Positions 7,785-14,376 are shown, counted from the first letter of the stretch. The stretch is DNA of 17,407 nt from an uncultured Methanomassiliicoccaceae archaeon (GCA_905187815.1 CAJJJM010000021.1:1-17407), one strand, 5' to 3'. Notes: generated from the sequence alone by a model not told the origin. Program-made: numbers and translations.

Positions 7785-8330
7785 ATGAAAAGCACGATGG
7801 ACATAGGAGAGATGCGGTTCGCCATGGTCGTGGTCGATATGCAGAGGAAGTTCGTAGCCGAGAATCCCGGACTAAGGGAATCCACCGAGAAGAGATTGAA
7901 TTGCATAAACGAGACGATGGACAGATTCAGATCCGCAGGATGCCCAGTGATTCTGGTGTTCATGGACGGAGTGGGGCATGGGCTGTCTCAACCCATAGAC
8001 AATCCAGATGGGCTTATAGACGGCCTTGCGGTCGAAGGCACGGACATCCGTGTACACAAGACGCATATGGATGGGTTTCTAGACAAAGGGCTGTTGGAGG
8101 CACTGGAAGAAAACGGATGCAATGCGGTCCTCCTCGCTGGACTGGTGGCGCAGTACTGCGTGATGGCAACGTATTACGGAGCATTGGATAGAGGCATATC
8201 CCCTTTCATATTGGAAGGCGGAGTATCTGCCACTGATGAGGAGAACGTTCGTCTAACAGAGGCACTCTGCAAGACGCTCAGTCCCGATGACCTGTCACGG
8301 AACATCACACTATCTCAGAAGAGCATGTAA
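7785..8330 (+). CDS. Isochorismatase-family cysteine hydrolase
   Basis: The 181-residue protein has the Rossmann-like fold of cysteine hydrolases (isochorismatase, nicotinamidase, N-carbamoyl amidohydrolase). The catalytic triad is visible as D18 (VVVDMQ), K92 (VHKTHMDGF) and C125 (GLVAQYC), with the residues before Cys matching the usual cis-peptide region. The DxHxxxH metal site of nicotinamidase is not seen, so PncA is unlikely. It starts at ATG 7785, six bases after GGGGTGAT, and follows the cobN-like gene by 24 bases on the same strand, so the two are probably cotranscribed. Its C-terminal codons overlap the convergent DUF92 gene by 16 bases. The substrate is unknown; an amide or ester on the tetrapyrrole pathway is possible from context only. 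Confidence 0.88.
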   Translation: MKSTMDIGEMRFAMVVVDMQRKFVAENPGLRESTEKRLNCINETMDRFRSAGCPVILVFMDGVGHGLSQPIDNPDGLIDGLAVEGTDIRVHKTHMDGFLDKGLLEALEENGCNAVLLAGLVAQYCVMATYYGALDRGISPFILEGGVSATDEENVRLTEALCKTLSPDDLSRNITLSQKSM

Positions 8331-9037
8331 ATAATCACCCCGACCGCCGCTCCGATCAGTGCCGTGGAGCAGTTGTTGGTGTACTTCGAGATGTATCCAG
8401 GGTTCTCGAGCACGGCTCCGAAGACGCTGTCCAGCAGGTTACCTAACACACCCATGGCGAACGGGATGAGGAGCATCCAGTCCAGGGTCTCCGTCATGAC
8501 GAACCATCCGAGGATCGCGATCAGCAGTGCGGCAACCGTTGACACCGCGGTGCCCATCTTGGAAACTCCTCCGTTGATCCCGGGTTCCACCTTCTCGAAC
8601 GAGGTGATCATGTAGACGTTCTTGTCCCTGACCCCGATCTCGCTGGCGATTGTGTCCGCACCGGCGACGGTGATGGTCGAGATGAACATGATCGCGAATG
8701 CGGTGGGATCCAGCAGACCCGCGTAGTTCAGGGCCACGGCTATGCACGGCGGCAGGCCCACACCCAGGACGTTCTTCCATGTGCGCTCTCCCTTCCTACC
8801 TTCCTGAAGCCCCTGTTCCGACTTCTTGTCGAAGTCCTTGAGGGTGGCGATGAACCCGGCGATCGTGAAGATCGTCAGCAGGAAGAAGGCGTTGATCGAC
8901 GCGAAGACGCCGACGAACGCTCCGACCGCGAAGGAGGCCACGGCTCCGCCTTTGGTGAGGCATTGGAGCTTGTACGCCTCTATCGACAGTGCGGCGGACA
9001 GCACTATCGCCGCCACCGTAAGGTAGGAGAACTCCAT
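8315..9037 (-). CDS. DUF92 family integral membrane protein
   Basis: The 240-residue protein has about six or seven hydrophobic segments and DUF92 hallmarks: a basic, Gly-rich cytoplasmic stretch after the second helix pair, GADTIASEIG, EPGINGGVSKMGT and GNLLDSVFGA. DUF92 is related to human TMEM19 and to plant VTE6, a phytyl-phosphate kinase, so a role in prenyl-phosphate metabolism, such as geranylgeranyl phosphate salvage for archaeal lipids, is reasonable but unproven. The acidic residues in GADT and NLLDS may bind metal and phosphate. It is the last gene of the leftward pyrB run, separated from the 89-residue gene by 37 bases. Its start codon lies in a dyad. Its 3' end overlaps the end of the hydrolase gene on the other strand. 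Confidence 0.85.
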   Translation of the reverse strand: MEFSYLTVAAIVLSAALSIEAYKLQCLTKGGAVASFAVGAFVGVFASINAFFLLTIFTIAGFIATLKDFDKKSEQGLQEGRKGERTWKNVLGVGLPPCIAVALNYAGLLDPTAFAIMFISTITVAGADTIASEIGVRDKNVYMITSFEKVEPGINGGVSKMGTAVSTVAALLIAILGWFVMTETLDWMLLIPFAMGVLGNLLDSVFGAVLENPGYISKYTNNCSTALIGAAVGVIIYMLF

Positions 9038-9056
9038 GTCCCCGAATGAGGGACAT
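9036..9056. promoter_or_regulatory. Inverted repeat covering the start codon of the DUF92 gene
   Basis: ATGTCCC at 9036-9042 and GGGACAT at 9050-9056 are exact complements with a seven-base loop. On the minus strand the second arm holds the ATG start codon of the DUF92 gene. Just before it, on that strand, is a T-rich run (complement of 9057-9067). In RNA this could be a hairpin hiding the start codon, or the T-run could end transcription from the upstream genes or act as a weak TATA element for a leaderless DUF92 transcript. Confidence 0.4.
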
Positions 9057-9074
9057 AGAAAAAAGAAGTTTTGG

Positions 9075-9344
9075 TCAGGCTAACAGTGACTCGAGCATCT
9101 CTGTGGCGTATTTGATGCAGAGATGCTTGTCCTCCAACGGGAAGAACATCACCTTTCCCTGTCTGTACAGGGTGGTCTCCATCCCGTTCCATTGGAAGAC
9201 GATCATCATGTCGTCCTTCTGGGTTATCTGACAGCCCTCGGATTCGAACTTCGCGGCCGCCTTCTCCATGTCTATGTCCATCTCGTCGGCGGAGACCGCC
9301 ATAAGCGCCTTCCCGCCGCAGAGACGGGCGGTGGTGAATCTCAC
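9075..9344 (-). CDS. Small conserved-looking protein of unknown function, 89 residues
   Basis: I do not recognise a named family. The gene begins with GTG, and that start overlaps the stop of the upstream kinase gene as GTGA (9341-9344), a strong sign of coupled translation and a real gene. The protein is soluble and mixed alpha/beta. Its second half (IVFQWNGMETTLYRQGKVMF, then an Ile/Leu-rich helix to the end) looks like one half-repeat of the TATA-binding-protein fold, where a strand ending in SGK is followed by a helix. This resemblance is by eye and weak. There are no signal peptide, membrane segment or metal motif; three Cys are scattered. The operon suggests a housekeeping role. Confidence 0.7.
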   Translation of the reverse strand: MRFTTARLCGGKALMAVSADEMDIDMEKAAAKFESEGCQITQKDDMMIVFQWNGMETTLYRQGKVMFFPLEDKHLCIKYATEMLESLLA

Positions 9345-9862
9345 AGCAGCGCCTCCAGCGTCTTCCTCGAGCGCTCCCTGAACATGTCCAGGTCGGTGTC
9401 GTTAAGGATCATGACATCCGCCAGGGCCATGACATCCGCCAGCCCCCAGCCCATCTCCCTGGAGTCGCGGGCCTCGAACTCCTCCCTGTCACGGGGTGCG
9501 TCGTCGCGTCCCCTTTTCACCAGGCGCTCAAAGCGCGCCTCGGGCGGTGCGAATATTCCCACGATCAGCACGTCGTCGCTCAGGCCCCTGTACGAACGGA
9601 CCTCGTCCATGCTGCGGCATCCGTCGACCAGGAAGATGTCCCCGTGCATGCGCTCGAGGGCGCGCCTGGCCCAGATGTCCTTGCCGAGTTCCTCGCGCTG
9701 GGCGTTGGCGTAAGCTCCGACTGACAGCCCGGTGCCCGATTCGGCGTGATGCTCCCTGACTATGTCACCCATCCTCAGGAACGGTATCCCCATCGAACGG
9801 GCGACGCCCAGTAGCTCCTCCTTCCCTGCGCCGGGCATGCCCGCAACGAGCAGTATCCTCAT
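9341..9862 (-). CDS. UPF0200 family P-loop nucleotide kinase-like protein (dephospho-CoA/adenylate kinase fold)
   Basis: This 173-residue protein begins MRILLVAGMPGAGKEE, with Walker A GMPGAGK at 8-14. It continues as a nucleoside-monophosphate-kinase-type fold: a DIVREH segment where such kinases bind the acceptor, VDGCRSMDEV as the strand leading to the catalytic region, and an Arg-rich lid (RLVKRGRDDAPRDREEF). It matches the archaeal UPF0200 group, whose substrate is not established. ATG 9862 is chosen because the P-loop must be near the N-terminus; the longer open frame upstream is a shadow of pyrI. It follows pyrI by five bases and overlaps the next gene by four. A role in nucleotide metabolism would suit its neighbours but is inference. 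Confidence 0.87.
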   Translation of the reverse strand: MRILLVAGMPGAGKEELLGVARSMGIPFLRMGDIVREHHAESGTGLSVGAYANAQREELGKDIWARRALERMHGDIFLVDGCRSMDEVRSYRGLSDDVLIVGIFAPPEARFERLVKRGRDDAPRDREEFEARDSREMGWGLADVMALADVMILNDTDLDMFRERSRKTLEALL

Positions 9863-9867
9863 CCGGA

Positions 9868-10344
9868 TCACAGCAGGTTGTCGGAGATGTTCATCAGGAT
9901 CCTGTCGCAGTAGCAGCATCTCAACTGTGGGGGATGCCTGCTGACCACGTTGAACTCGGGGCTCACGGGCTCGCCGCGGTTGGTGATGCAGTTGGGGTTG
10001 CTGCATCTGGCGAGTCCGACGACATGGTCCTCCAGCCTGACGTGGTACTTCTCGGCGACGTAGAAGTCGCGGATGATGGAGATCGTCGCGTCCGGGGCGA
10101 TCAGGGCGATCTTGTCGACGGTCTTGGCGTCGAGCTCCCTGTCCTCGATCTTGATGATGTCCTTCCACTCGGTGGTCTTCGCGGAGATCACATGCATCCC
10201 GATGCTGATGGACGAGTCGATGTTGTTCTCGTTCACGCCCAGGATCTTCATCACATTCAGGGCCTGGCCGCATGTGATGTGGTCGATCACGGTCCCGTTT
10301 CTGATAGGTGCGAGCTTCACTTCCTTGATGGTTCCCTCAGGCAT
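9868..10344 (-). CDS. pyrI: Aspartate carbamoyltransferase regulatory chain
   Basis: The 158-residue protein is a full-length PyrI. The N-terminal allosteric domain (about 1-100) starts with VKLAPIRNGTVIDHITCGQAL and binds nucleotide effectors. The C-terminal zinc domain carries C114 and C119 (CSNPNC) plus C143 and C146 (CCYC), the four Zn ligands that hold it to PyrB. It adjusts the first committed step of pyrimidine synthesis to CTP and ATP levels in bacteria and archaea that have it. The start at 10344 is fixed by a perfect GGAGGTGA on the minus strand and lies inside the last codons of pyrB, an eight-base overlap, so translation is coupled. Confidence 0.96.
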   Translation of the reverse strand: MPEGTIKEVKLAPIRNGTVIDHITCGQALNVMKILGVNENNIDSSISIGMHVISAKTTEWKDIIKIEDRELDAKTVDKIALIAPDATISIIRDFYVAEKYHVRLEDHVVGLARCSNPNCITNRGEPVSPEFNVVSRHPPQLRCCYCDRILMNISDNLL

Positions 10345-11272
10345 CGATATCACCTCCGAGGATCGCGCAGAGCAGCGCCATTCTGACCGGCACCCCGTTG
10401 AACGCCTGCCTGAAGTACCTGGCATGCGGGGTGCTGTCGACCTCCTGTGCGATCTCGTCAACCCTCGGGAGGGGGTGCATGACGATCAGGTCGCTCTTCG
10501 CCTCCCTGAGGATGGCGTTGTCGATCCTGTAGGTCCCGGCGACCTTGTTGTACTCGGTGGGGTCTGGGAACCTCTCCTTCTGGATCCTCGTGACGTACAG
10601 GACGTCGGCCTGGTCGATGACGTCGTTCAGGTCGGCGGTCTTGGTGGGGTGGCAGCCCTTCTCCTCCAGGTGGGCGACGATGTCCGCGGGCATCTGGAGG
10701 CTCTCGGGGGCGACAAGCGTGAGTTTGGCTCCGAACATTGTCAGAGCGTCGGCGAGGGAGTGGACGGTCCTGCCGTACTTCAGATCTCCCACGAGCACGA
10801 TGTTCAATCCCTCGAGCGTTCCCTTCGCCTCCCTCATGGTGAACAGGTCCAGGAGGGTCTGTGTCGGGTGTGATCCGGCTCCGTCTCCGGCGTTGATGAC
10901 CGGGTTGATGGAGCAGTTCGCTGCCAGTCTGGCGGCTCCCTCGTAGGGGTGCCTGAGGACGATGAGGTCGCAGTAGGCGTCCACCATCCTGATGGTGTCG
11001 GCGAGGGTCTCGCCCTTTGAGATGGATGTCATGGACATCTCCGACACGTCGATGACGTCGCATCCCAGCCTGTAGGCGGCGCTCTCGAAGGAGAGCTTGG
11101 TGCGTGTTGATGGCTCGAAGAAGAGGTTGCCGAGGATCTTGCCGTCCAGGGCGCGCTTGGTCTTCTCGCCCATGGCGTAAGGCACCATTTTCTCTGAAAG
11201 GTCCAGGATGCCCTCGATCTGGTCCTTCGTGAGGTCTCTGATGGACACAACGTCCTTGTCGAATAGGTCCAT
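10337..11272 (-). CDS. pyrB: Aspartate carbamoyltransferase catalytic chain
   Basis: The 311-residue catalytic chain joins carbamoyl phosphate and aspartate into carbamoyl-aspartate in the cytoplasm. Carbamoyl-phosphate motif STRT is at 55-58 within FFEPSTRTKLSFESA, the flexible Lys is K86 (SISKGE), HPTQTLLDL follows from H135, and HPLPRVDEI lies near the C-terminus. The start MDLFDKDVVSIRDL at 11272 matches the usual family N-terminus; the longer frame upstream is not conserved in type. A TATA-like element about 28 bases before this ATG suggests a leaderless message. It heads the leftward run pyrB-pyrI-kinase-89 aa-DUF92 and overlaps pyrI by eight bases. Confidence 0.97.
   Translation of the reverse strand: MDLFDKDVVSIRDLTKDQIEGILDLSEKMVPYAMGEKTKRALDGKILGNLFFEPSTRTKLSFESAAYRLGCDVIDVSEMSMTSISKGETLADTIRMVDAYCDLIVLRHPYEGAARLAANCSINPVINAGDGAGSHPTQTLLDLFTMREAKGTLEGLNIVLVGDLKYGRTVHSLADALTMFGAKLTLVAPESLQMPADIVAHLEEKGCHPTKTADLNDVIDQADVLYVTRIQKERFPDPTEYNKVAGTYRIDNAILREAKSDLIVMHPLPRVDEIAQEVDSTPHARYFRQAFNGVPVRMALLCAILGGDIDA
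10350..10357 (-). promoter_or_regulatory. Consensus Shine-Dalgarno site for pyrI
   Basis: GGAGGTGA on the minus strand is a full match to the anti-Shine-Dalgarno end of 16S rRNA, five bases before the pyrI ATG and embedded in the last codons of pyrB. It shows that this organism uses leadered initiation inside operons, although several first genes appear leaderless. Confidence 0.75.
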
Positions 11273-11295
11273 GCCTAGGGTTAGCGATTCTGGTT

Positions 11296-11304
11296 GTAAT
11301 AATG
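11296..11304 (-). promoter_or_regulatory. TATA-like element of the pyrB operon
   Basis: On the minus strand CATTATTAC is centred about 28 bases before ATG 11272. That spacing places the transcription start at or within a few bases of the ATG. No Shine-Dalgarno site is present, which fits leaderless initiation. The 119-base gap to arcS must also hold the arcS promoter; the same A/T patch could serve both directions. Confidence 0.45.
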
Positions 11305-11336
11305 TTTGGCTCACGGGGAGGCCAGACGGACCTGTG

Positions 11337-11351
11337 GGGGCGGGACGCCCC
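11337..11351 (+). other. Small G+C-rich hairpin upstream of arcS
   Basis: GGGGCG at 11337-11342 and CGCCCC at 11346-11351 pair perfectly around GGA. It sits 40-55 bases before the arcS ATG. If arcS is transcribed from the A/T patch at about 11294-11303, this would be a 5'-leader stem-loop. No T tract follows, so it is not a usual terminator. Its function is unknown. Confidence 0.3.
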
Positions 11352-11391
11352 AATCGTAACGCTTATCACTCCGGGACAGGTGGAGGGTCGT

Positions 11392-13074
11392 ATGTTGGAC
11401 ATCGTCGCCAGGTCCCAGAGGGGAAGGGTCTGCGAATACACCCGCGGAGAGGTCTCCGTGACAACGCCGTTCATGATCGGGTCCGAGGGGCCCGTGTCCA
11501 TCCGCTCAGCGGAGGGCGGCAGGGTCATGGATTTCTTCGGAACCGAGGTGCCGTTGGAATCGGGCCTCCTGACAACGGCCTCATCCGGGATGGCATCCGA
11601 TGCCGTCGTGAAGGACGGGGTTCAGGTGGTCAGGCTCCCGCTTCCGGACGAACTGGTGGTGGACGATTCCGTAGAGATGGTCGTGGTCCCCAACGCCTAC
11701 GAGCTCAGGAAGGACCCGCGTCGTATCGTCGACGCGGTCGTCAGGCTCAGGGAGGCCTGCGGGTTCGGCAGGCTCCTGTGCATGCTCGGGATCGGGGAGC
11801 CGTCCACGGTCGCTCTGCTCTCATACATGGGCGTCGACGTCTTCGACGACTCCCTCCCGAGGGCGGCGGGTCTCGAGCACGTCCTTCTCATGCCAGAGGC
11901 GGAGGTGGCCATGGGCGACGGAGACGTCGTCGGGGCCAACATAGACTACATGGTCGCGGAGCTCGCCAAGACCCGGATGTTCATCGAGGCCGACAGGCTC
12001 AGGGAGCTCGCCGACCAGCGCTCGTTCTCCTCCCCGTCCAACGTGGCCCTCCTGAGGCTCTACGACCAGAACGCCTACCAGTACGCGGAGGAGACGTGCT
12101 CCACCGTGGGATGCAGGTTCAGCTGCAATTCGACACAGGCTCTGAGGCGTCCGGACCTGAAGAGGTACAGAGACAGGATGGGGTCGTACCGCAAACCCGA
12201 GCACAAGAGGATCCTGCTCCTCCTCCCCTGTTCCGCGAAGAAGCCCTACCACATCTCCAAGACCCACAGGGCATTCGCGTCCGCGATACACACGGCGCAG
12301 CACGACACCCTCGTCCACGAGGTCATAGTCACGTCCCCGCTGGGTATGGTCCCCAGGGAGCTGGACGCGTGCTATCCGGCGAATTCGTACGACATCCCCG
12401 TCACAGGCGAGTGGAAGTGCGAGGAGAAGGCGATGATCCGCAAGATGGTGGGCGACCTGATCGCCCAGGGATACGACAAGGTGATATGCCATCTCGGCGA
12501 GGACTACGAGCTCGTGGAGGGTCTGGCGGAGATGGAGTGCACCGTCGTCGGTGACCCCACATCGCCAAAGTCCCTGGAGAACCTCGACAAGGCTCTCAGG
12601 GCAGCTGCCAAGGGGATGGAGACCGTCGACTACCTGGTGGACAGGAATAACCTTGCCCGCGGGCTGCTCGAGTTCCAGTTCGGCAGGGACATCGCAGACC
12701 TGCTGATGGACGGGGACACTTACGCAATCGGGAAGTTCCCCTACTGGAAGTTCATAAGGGAGGTCGACGGGAAGAAGATCCAGATGGGCATGATGACCCC
12801 GGAGAGGGGGATGGTGTCCCTGACCCTGGAGGGAGCGGAGGTCCTCGCCAAGGCCGGATACGCCACCGTCGAGATAATGGACTTCGAGCTCAAGGGGAAC
12901 CTGTTCGCCGTAGGGGTCGTCAGGGCGGACCCACGCATCCGCATCGGCGACGAGGCGGTCATCGTCTGTAATGGGGAGGTCCGCGGGGTCGGGGTCGCAG
13001 AGATGTGCGGTCGCGAGATGACCGATCTCAAGCGCGGCATCGCCGTGAAGGTCCGTCACAAGGTCAAGAAGTGA
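11392..13074 (+). CDS. arcS: Archaeosine synthase (ArcS, TgtA2-type)
   Basis: The 560-residue protein is ArcS, which acts on preQ0 at position 15 of the tRNA D-loop, after TGT has inserted it, on the way to archaeosine. Residues 1 to about 250 are a degenerate TGT-like domain. A Cys cluster (CSTVGCRFSC) follows, then the ArcS core with PCSAKKPY around C280, which is the signature of the group, and a C-terminal PUA RNA-binding domain over about the last 80 residues, ending KRGIAVKVRHKVKK. ATG 11392 is preferred over ATG 11302 because GGTGGAGGG precedes it and MLDIVARSQRGRV fits the family N-terminus. The gene stands alone, divergent from pyrB, and ends in a strong terminator. Its RaSEA or QueF-like partner is not in the window. 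Confidence 0.93.
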   Translation: MLDIVARSQRGRVCEYTRGEVSVTTPFMIGSEGPVSIRSAEGGRVMDFFGTEVPLESGLLTTASSGMASDAVVKDGVQVVRLPLPDELVVDDSVEMVVVPNAYELRKDPRRIVDAVVRLREACGFGRLLCMLGIGEPSTVALLSYMGVDVFDDSLPRAAGLEHVLLMPEAEVAMGDGDVVGANIDYMVAELAKTRMFIEADRLRELADQRSFSSPSNVALLRLYDQNAYQYAEETCSTVGCRFSCNSTQALRRPDLKRYRDRMGSYRKPEHKRILLLLPCSAKKPYHISKTHRAFASAIHTAQHDTLVHEVIVTSPLGMVPRELDACYPANSYDIPVTGEWKCEEKAMIRKMVGDLIAQGYDKVICHLGEDYELVEGLAEMECTVVGDPTSPKSLENLDKALRAAAKGMETVDYLVDRNNLARGLLEFQFGRDIADLLMDGDTYAIGKFPYWKFIREVDGKKIQMGMMTPERGMVSLTLEGAEVLAKAGYATVEIMDFELKGNLFAVGVVRADPRIRIGDEAVIVCNGEVRGVGVAEMCGREMTDLKRGIAVKVRHKVKK

Positions 13075-13086
13075 CCTTCGGGAGAA

Positions 13087-13123
13087 ACCGAAAAACGCCC
13101 CCCGTTTTCGGGGGGTTTTCGGT
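13087..13123 (+). terminator. Strong hairpin terminator after arcS
   Basis: CCCCCCG at 13098-13104 and CGGGGGG at 13109-13115 pair around TTTT. Outer arms ACCGAAAA (13087-13094) and TTTTCGGT (13116-13123) extend the stem past a three-base bulge. It begins 13 bases after the arcS stop. The T-rich right arm and the following TCCTGTTTTCC give a bacterial-like intrinsic terminator. Confidence 0.75.
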
Positions 13124-13190
13124 CCTGTTTTCCACATAGCCAGACGTCCTGAGATGGAGGTACCCTTTTCGGAGACCTCCCCCGCTTCGG

Positions 13191-13214
13191 TTTAAATACC
13201 ATCCCGTGGATGGT
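13191..13214 (+). promoter_or_regulatory. Orphan TATA box with adjoining palindrome
   Basis: TTTAAATA at 13191-13198 is a near-ideal archaeal TATA box in an otherwise G+C-rich stretch. It is followed at once by the inverted repeat ACCATCC-CGT-GGATGGT (13198-13214), a likely operator between TATA box and transcription start. A further dyad, GGAGGT at 13156-13161 with ACCTCC at 13175-13180, lies upstream. No protein gene follows at leaderless distance, so the promoter probably serves a noncoding transcript. Confidence 0.55.
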
Positions 13215-13219
13215 AACAT

Positions 13220-13326
13220 TGCAGGCAACAAGTGCGCATCACCCGCTGCACCAGTCTGTGATCGAGGCGGCCGGATGTCTTTTCAACATCCATCCATCCT
13301 ATCCGCGCCGGCCGCCTCGGATTTTC
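13220..13326 (+). ncRNA. Candidate small RNA of about 100 bases with a 12-bp perfect stem
   Basis: Transcription from the TATA box at 13191 would begin near 13218-13224. CGAGGCGGCCGG at 13263-13274 pairs perfectly with CCGGCCGCCTCG at 13308-13319 around a 33-base loop, followed by ATTTTCTCC, a short T tract where transcription could end. The loop contains CATC repeats and an alternative small stem, GATGT (13274-13278) with ACATC (13286-13290). It resembles no tRNA, box C/D RNA or other known RNA that I can identify. The longest frame within it, 33 codons from ATG 13275, has no ribosome site. Both ends are predicted, not observed. It could instead be only an unusually long terminator. Confidence 0.4.
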
Positions 13327-13387
13327 TCCAACCGATCCAGAAAAATGTGTTACTACGGTCCGTCCGCATCGATTAGGAAGACGGAAC

Positions 13388-13408
13388 GGGCCGGCGTTGC
13401 ACCGGCCC
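13388..13408 (-). terminator. Hairpin terminator after the DUF368 gene
   Basis: GGGCCGG at 13388-13394 and CCGGCCC at 13402-13408 pair perfectly around a seven-base loop, 14 bases beyond the DUF368 stop. On the minus strand it is followed by GTTCCGTCTTCC, a pyrimidine-rich tail suitable for termination. It separates the gene from the orphan transcript upstream. Confidence 0.55.
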
Positions 13409-13421
13409 TCCGCCGAGCGTT

Positions 13422-14345
13422 TCACTGGGTCTGAGCCTCGACCTCTCCGCCGATGGTCTCCTCGGCGTATCTGGAGGACACCTTGGAGATGGCGTAACCG
13501 ATGATCAGGCCGACGACTATGCCAACGACGATGCCGACGATCATCATCGCATCAACTTCGGTGCCGGACATCTCGTACAGGGCCTGGATCACCACGGCCA
13601 CGACGGATCCCAGGGTCATCCCGAGGATGCAGTAGTATGTGGATCTGCGGTGGTTCGCCAGGAACCAGTCTATTACCTTGGAAAGACCCAGCACACCGAC
13701 GATTATCCCCACGCCGATGACGGCTATCGCGGAGATCCTGTCCATGATGATCGACATGTCGAGTCCGCCCACAAGGTCCATCAGAGGGGTGTAGAGGCCT
13801 ATGGCGAGGAGGATTGCGGCACCGCTGAGTCCGGGGACGATCTTGGAGACTGCGAGCGCCACGCCGATGACGAACAGGAGCACTATGTCGGTCGCGCTCA
13901 TGTCGACCAGGGATATGGACGAGGTCGAATCGCCCATCAGGGTGGGTACGACCAGGAGGACCATTACGATGGCACCTATGGCGCAGACGACGTAGTTCAG
14001 GGATGTGGGTTTGGCCTCGGACCCGTCCTTCGCCAGCTTCACTATGTCAGGGATCTGGAACGCGATGAGGGCTACGAACAGGAACATCATCGGGATCTCC
14101 CACTGTTGCAGGAGCGCGTTGATCCCCACAGCGCAAACGAGTAGTCCCACGACTATTCCCAATCCGAGGGGTATGATGAATCTCAAGTCCTTGAGGAGTT
14201 TGTGGCGAATGTCCGCGAGATCCGCTATCAGCCTCTCGTAGACTCCGAAAATGACGGCGATGATCCCTCCGCTGGCCCCGGGCATCATCGACACGATGCC
14301 CACCAGGGCTCCGACGAGGAAGTCCTTGACGCTCTTGCTGCCCAT
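13422..14345 (-). CDS. DUF368 membrane protein, polyprenyl-phosphate translocase family
   Basis: The 307-residue protein has about eight to nine hydrophobic segments and the DUF368 signature MMPGASGGIIAVIFGVYE at 20-37. A second, related PGLSGAAILLAIGLY comes in the middle, so the protein is probably an inverted duplication. Bacterial DUF368 proteins recycle undecaprenyl phosphate across the membrane. In archaea the carrier would be a dolichyl-type phosphate used for glycoprotein or surface glycan assembly, which is inferred. The start at 14345 lies about 25 bases after TATTATATT on the minus strand, consistent with a leaderless message. It is a single gene, convergent with the orphan transcript and divergent from the PUA gene. 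Confidence 0.88.
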   Translation of the reverse strand: MGSKSVKDFLVGALVGIVSMMPGASGGIIAVIFGVYERLIADLADIRHKLLKDLRFIIPLGLGIVVGLLVCAVGINALLQQWEIPMMFLFVALIAFQIPDIVKLAKDGSEAKPTSLNYVVCAIGAIVMVLLVVPTLMGDSTSSISLVDMSATDIVLLFVIGVALAVSKIVPGLSGAAILLAIGLYTPLMDLVGGLDMSIIMDRISAIAVIGVGIIVGVLGLSKVIDWFLANHRRSTYYCILGMTLGSVVAVVIQALYEMSGTEVDAMMIVGIVVGIVVGLIIGYAISKVSSRYAEETIGGEVEAQTQ

Positions 14346-14364
14346 GGCCGTCCATCGGCTCCCC

Positions 14365-14376
14365 CAATATAATACA
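14365..14376 (-). promoter_or_regulatory. TATA box of the DUF368 gene
   Basis: On the minus strand GTATTATATTGG is centred about 25 bases before ATG 14345, which gives a transcription start at or next to the start codon. The other half of this 95-base divergent spacer has CATTATCGC near 14409-14417, about 28 bases before the PUA gene ATG, so both genes may be leaderless. Confidence 0.5.

Noticed and set aside
11208..12554. 448-codon plus-strand frame overlapping arcS in another frame
   Set aside because: The translation is dominated by Arg, Gly and Pro, typical of a shifted frame in G+C-rich DNA. arcS in this stretch has clear motifs.
11821..13137. 438-codon minus-strand frame opposite arcS
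   Set aside because: It is an antisense shadow rich in Leu, Val and His with no family motif, and it runs through the arcS terminator.
13192..13434. Overlapping 74- and 77-codon frames in the arcS-DUF368 gap
   Set aside because: Neither has a ribosome site or recognisable features. Both overlap the hairpins and the end of the DUF368 gene, and ATG 13210 lies before the predicted transcription start.
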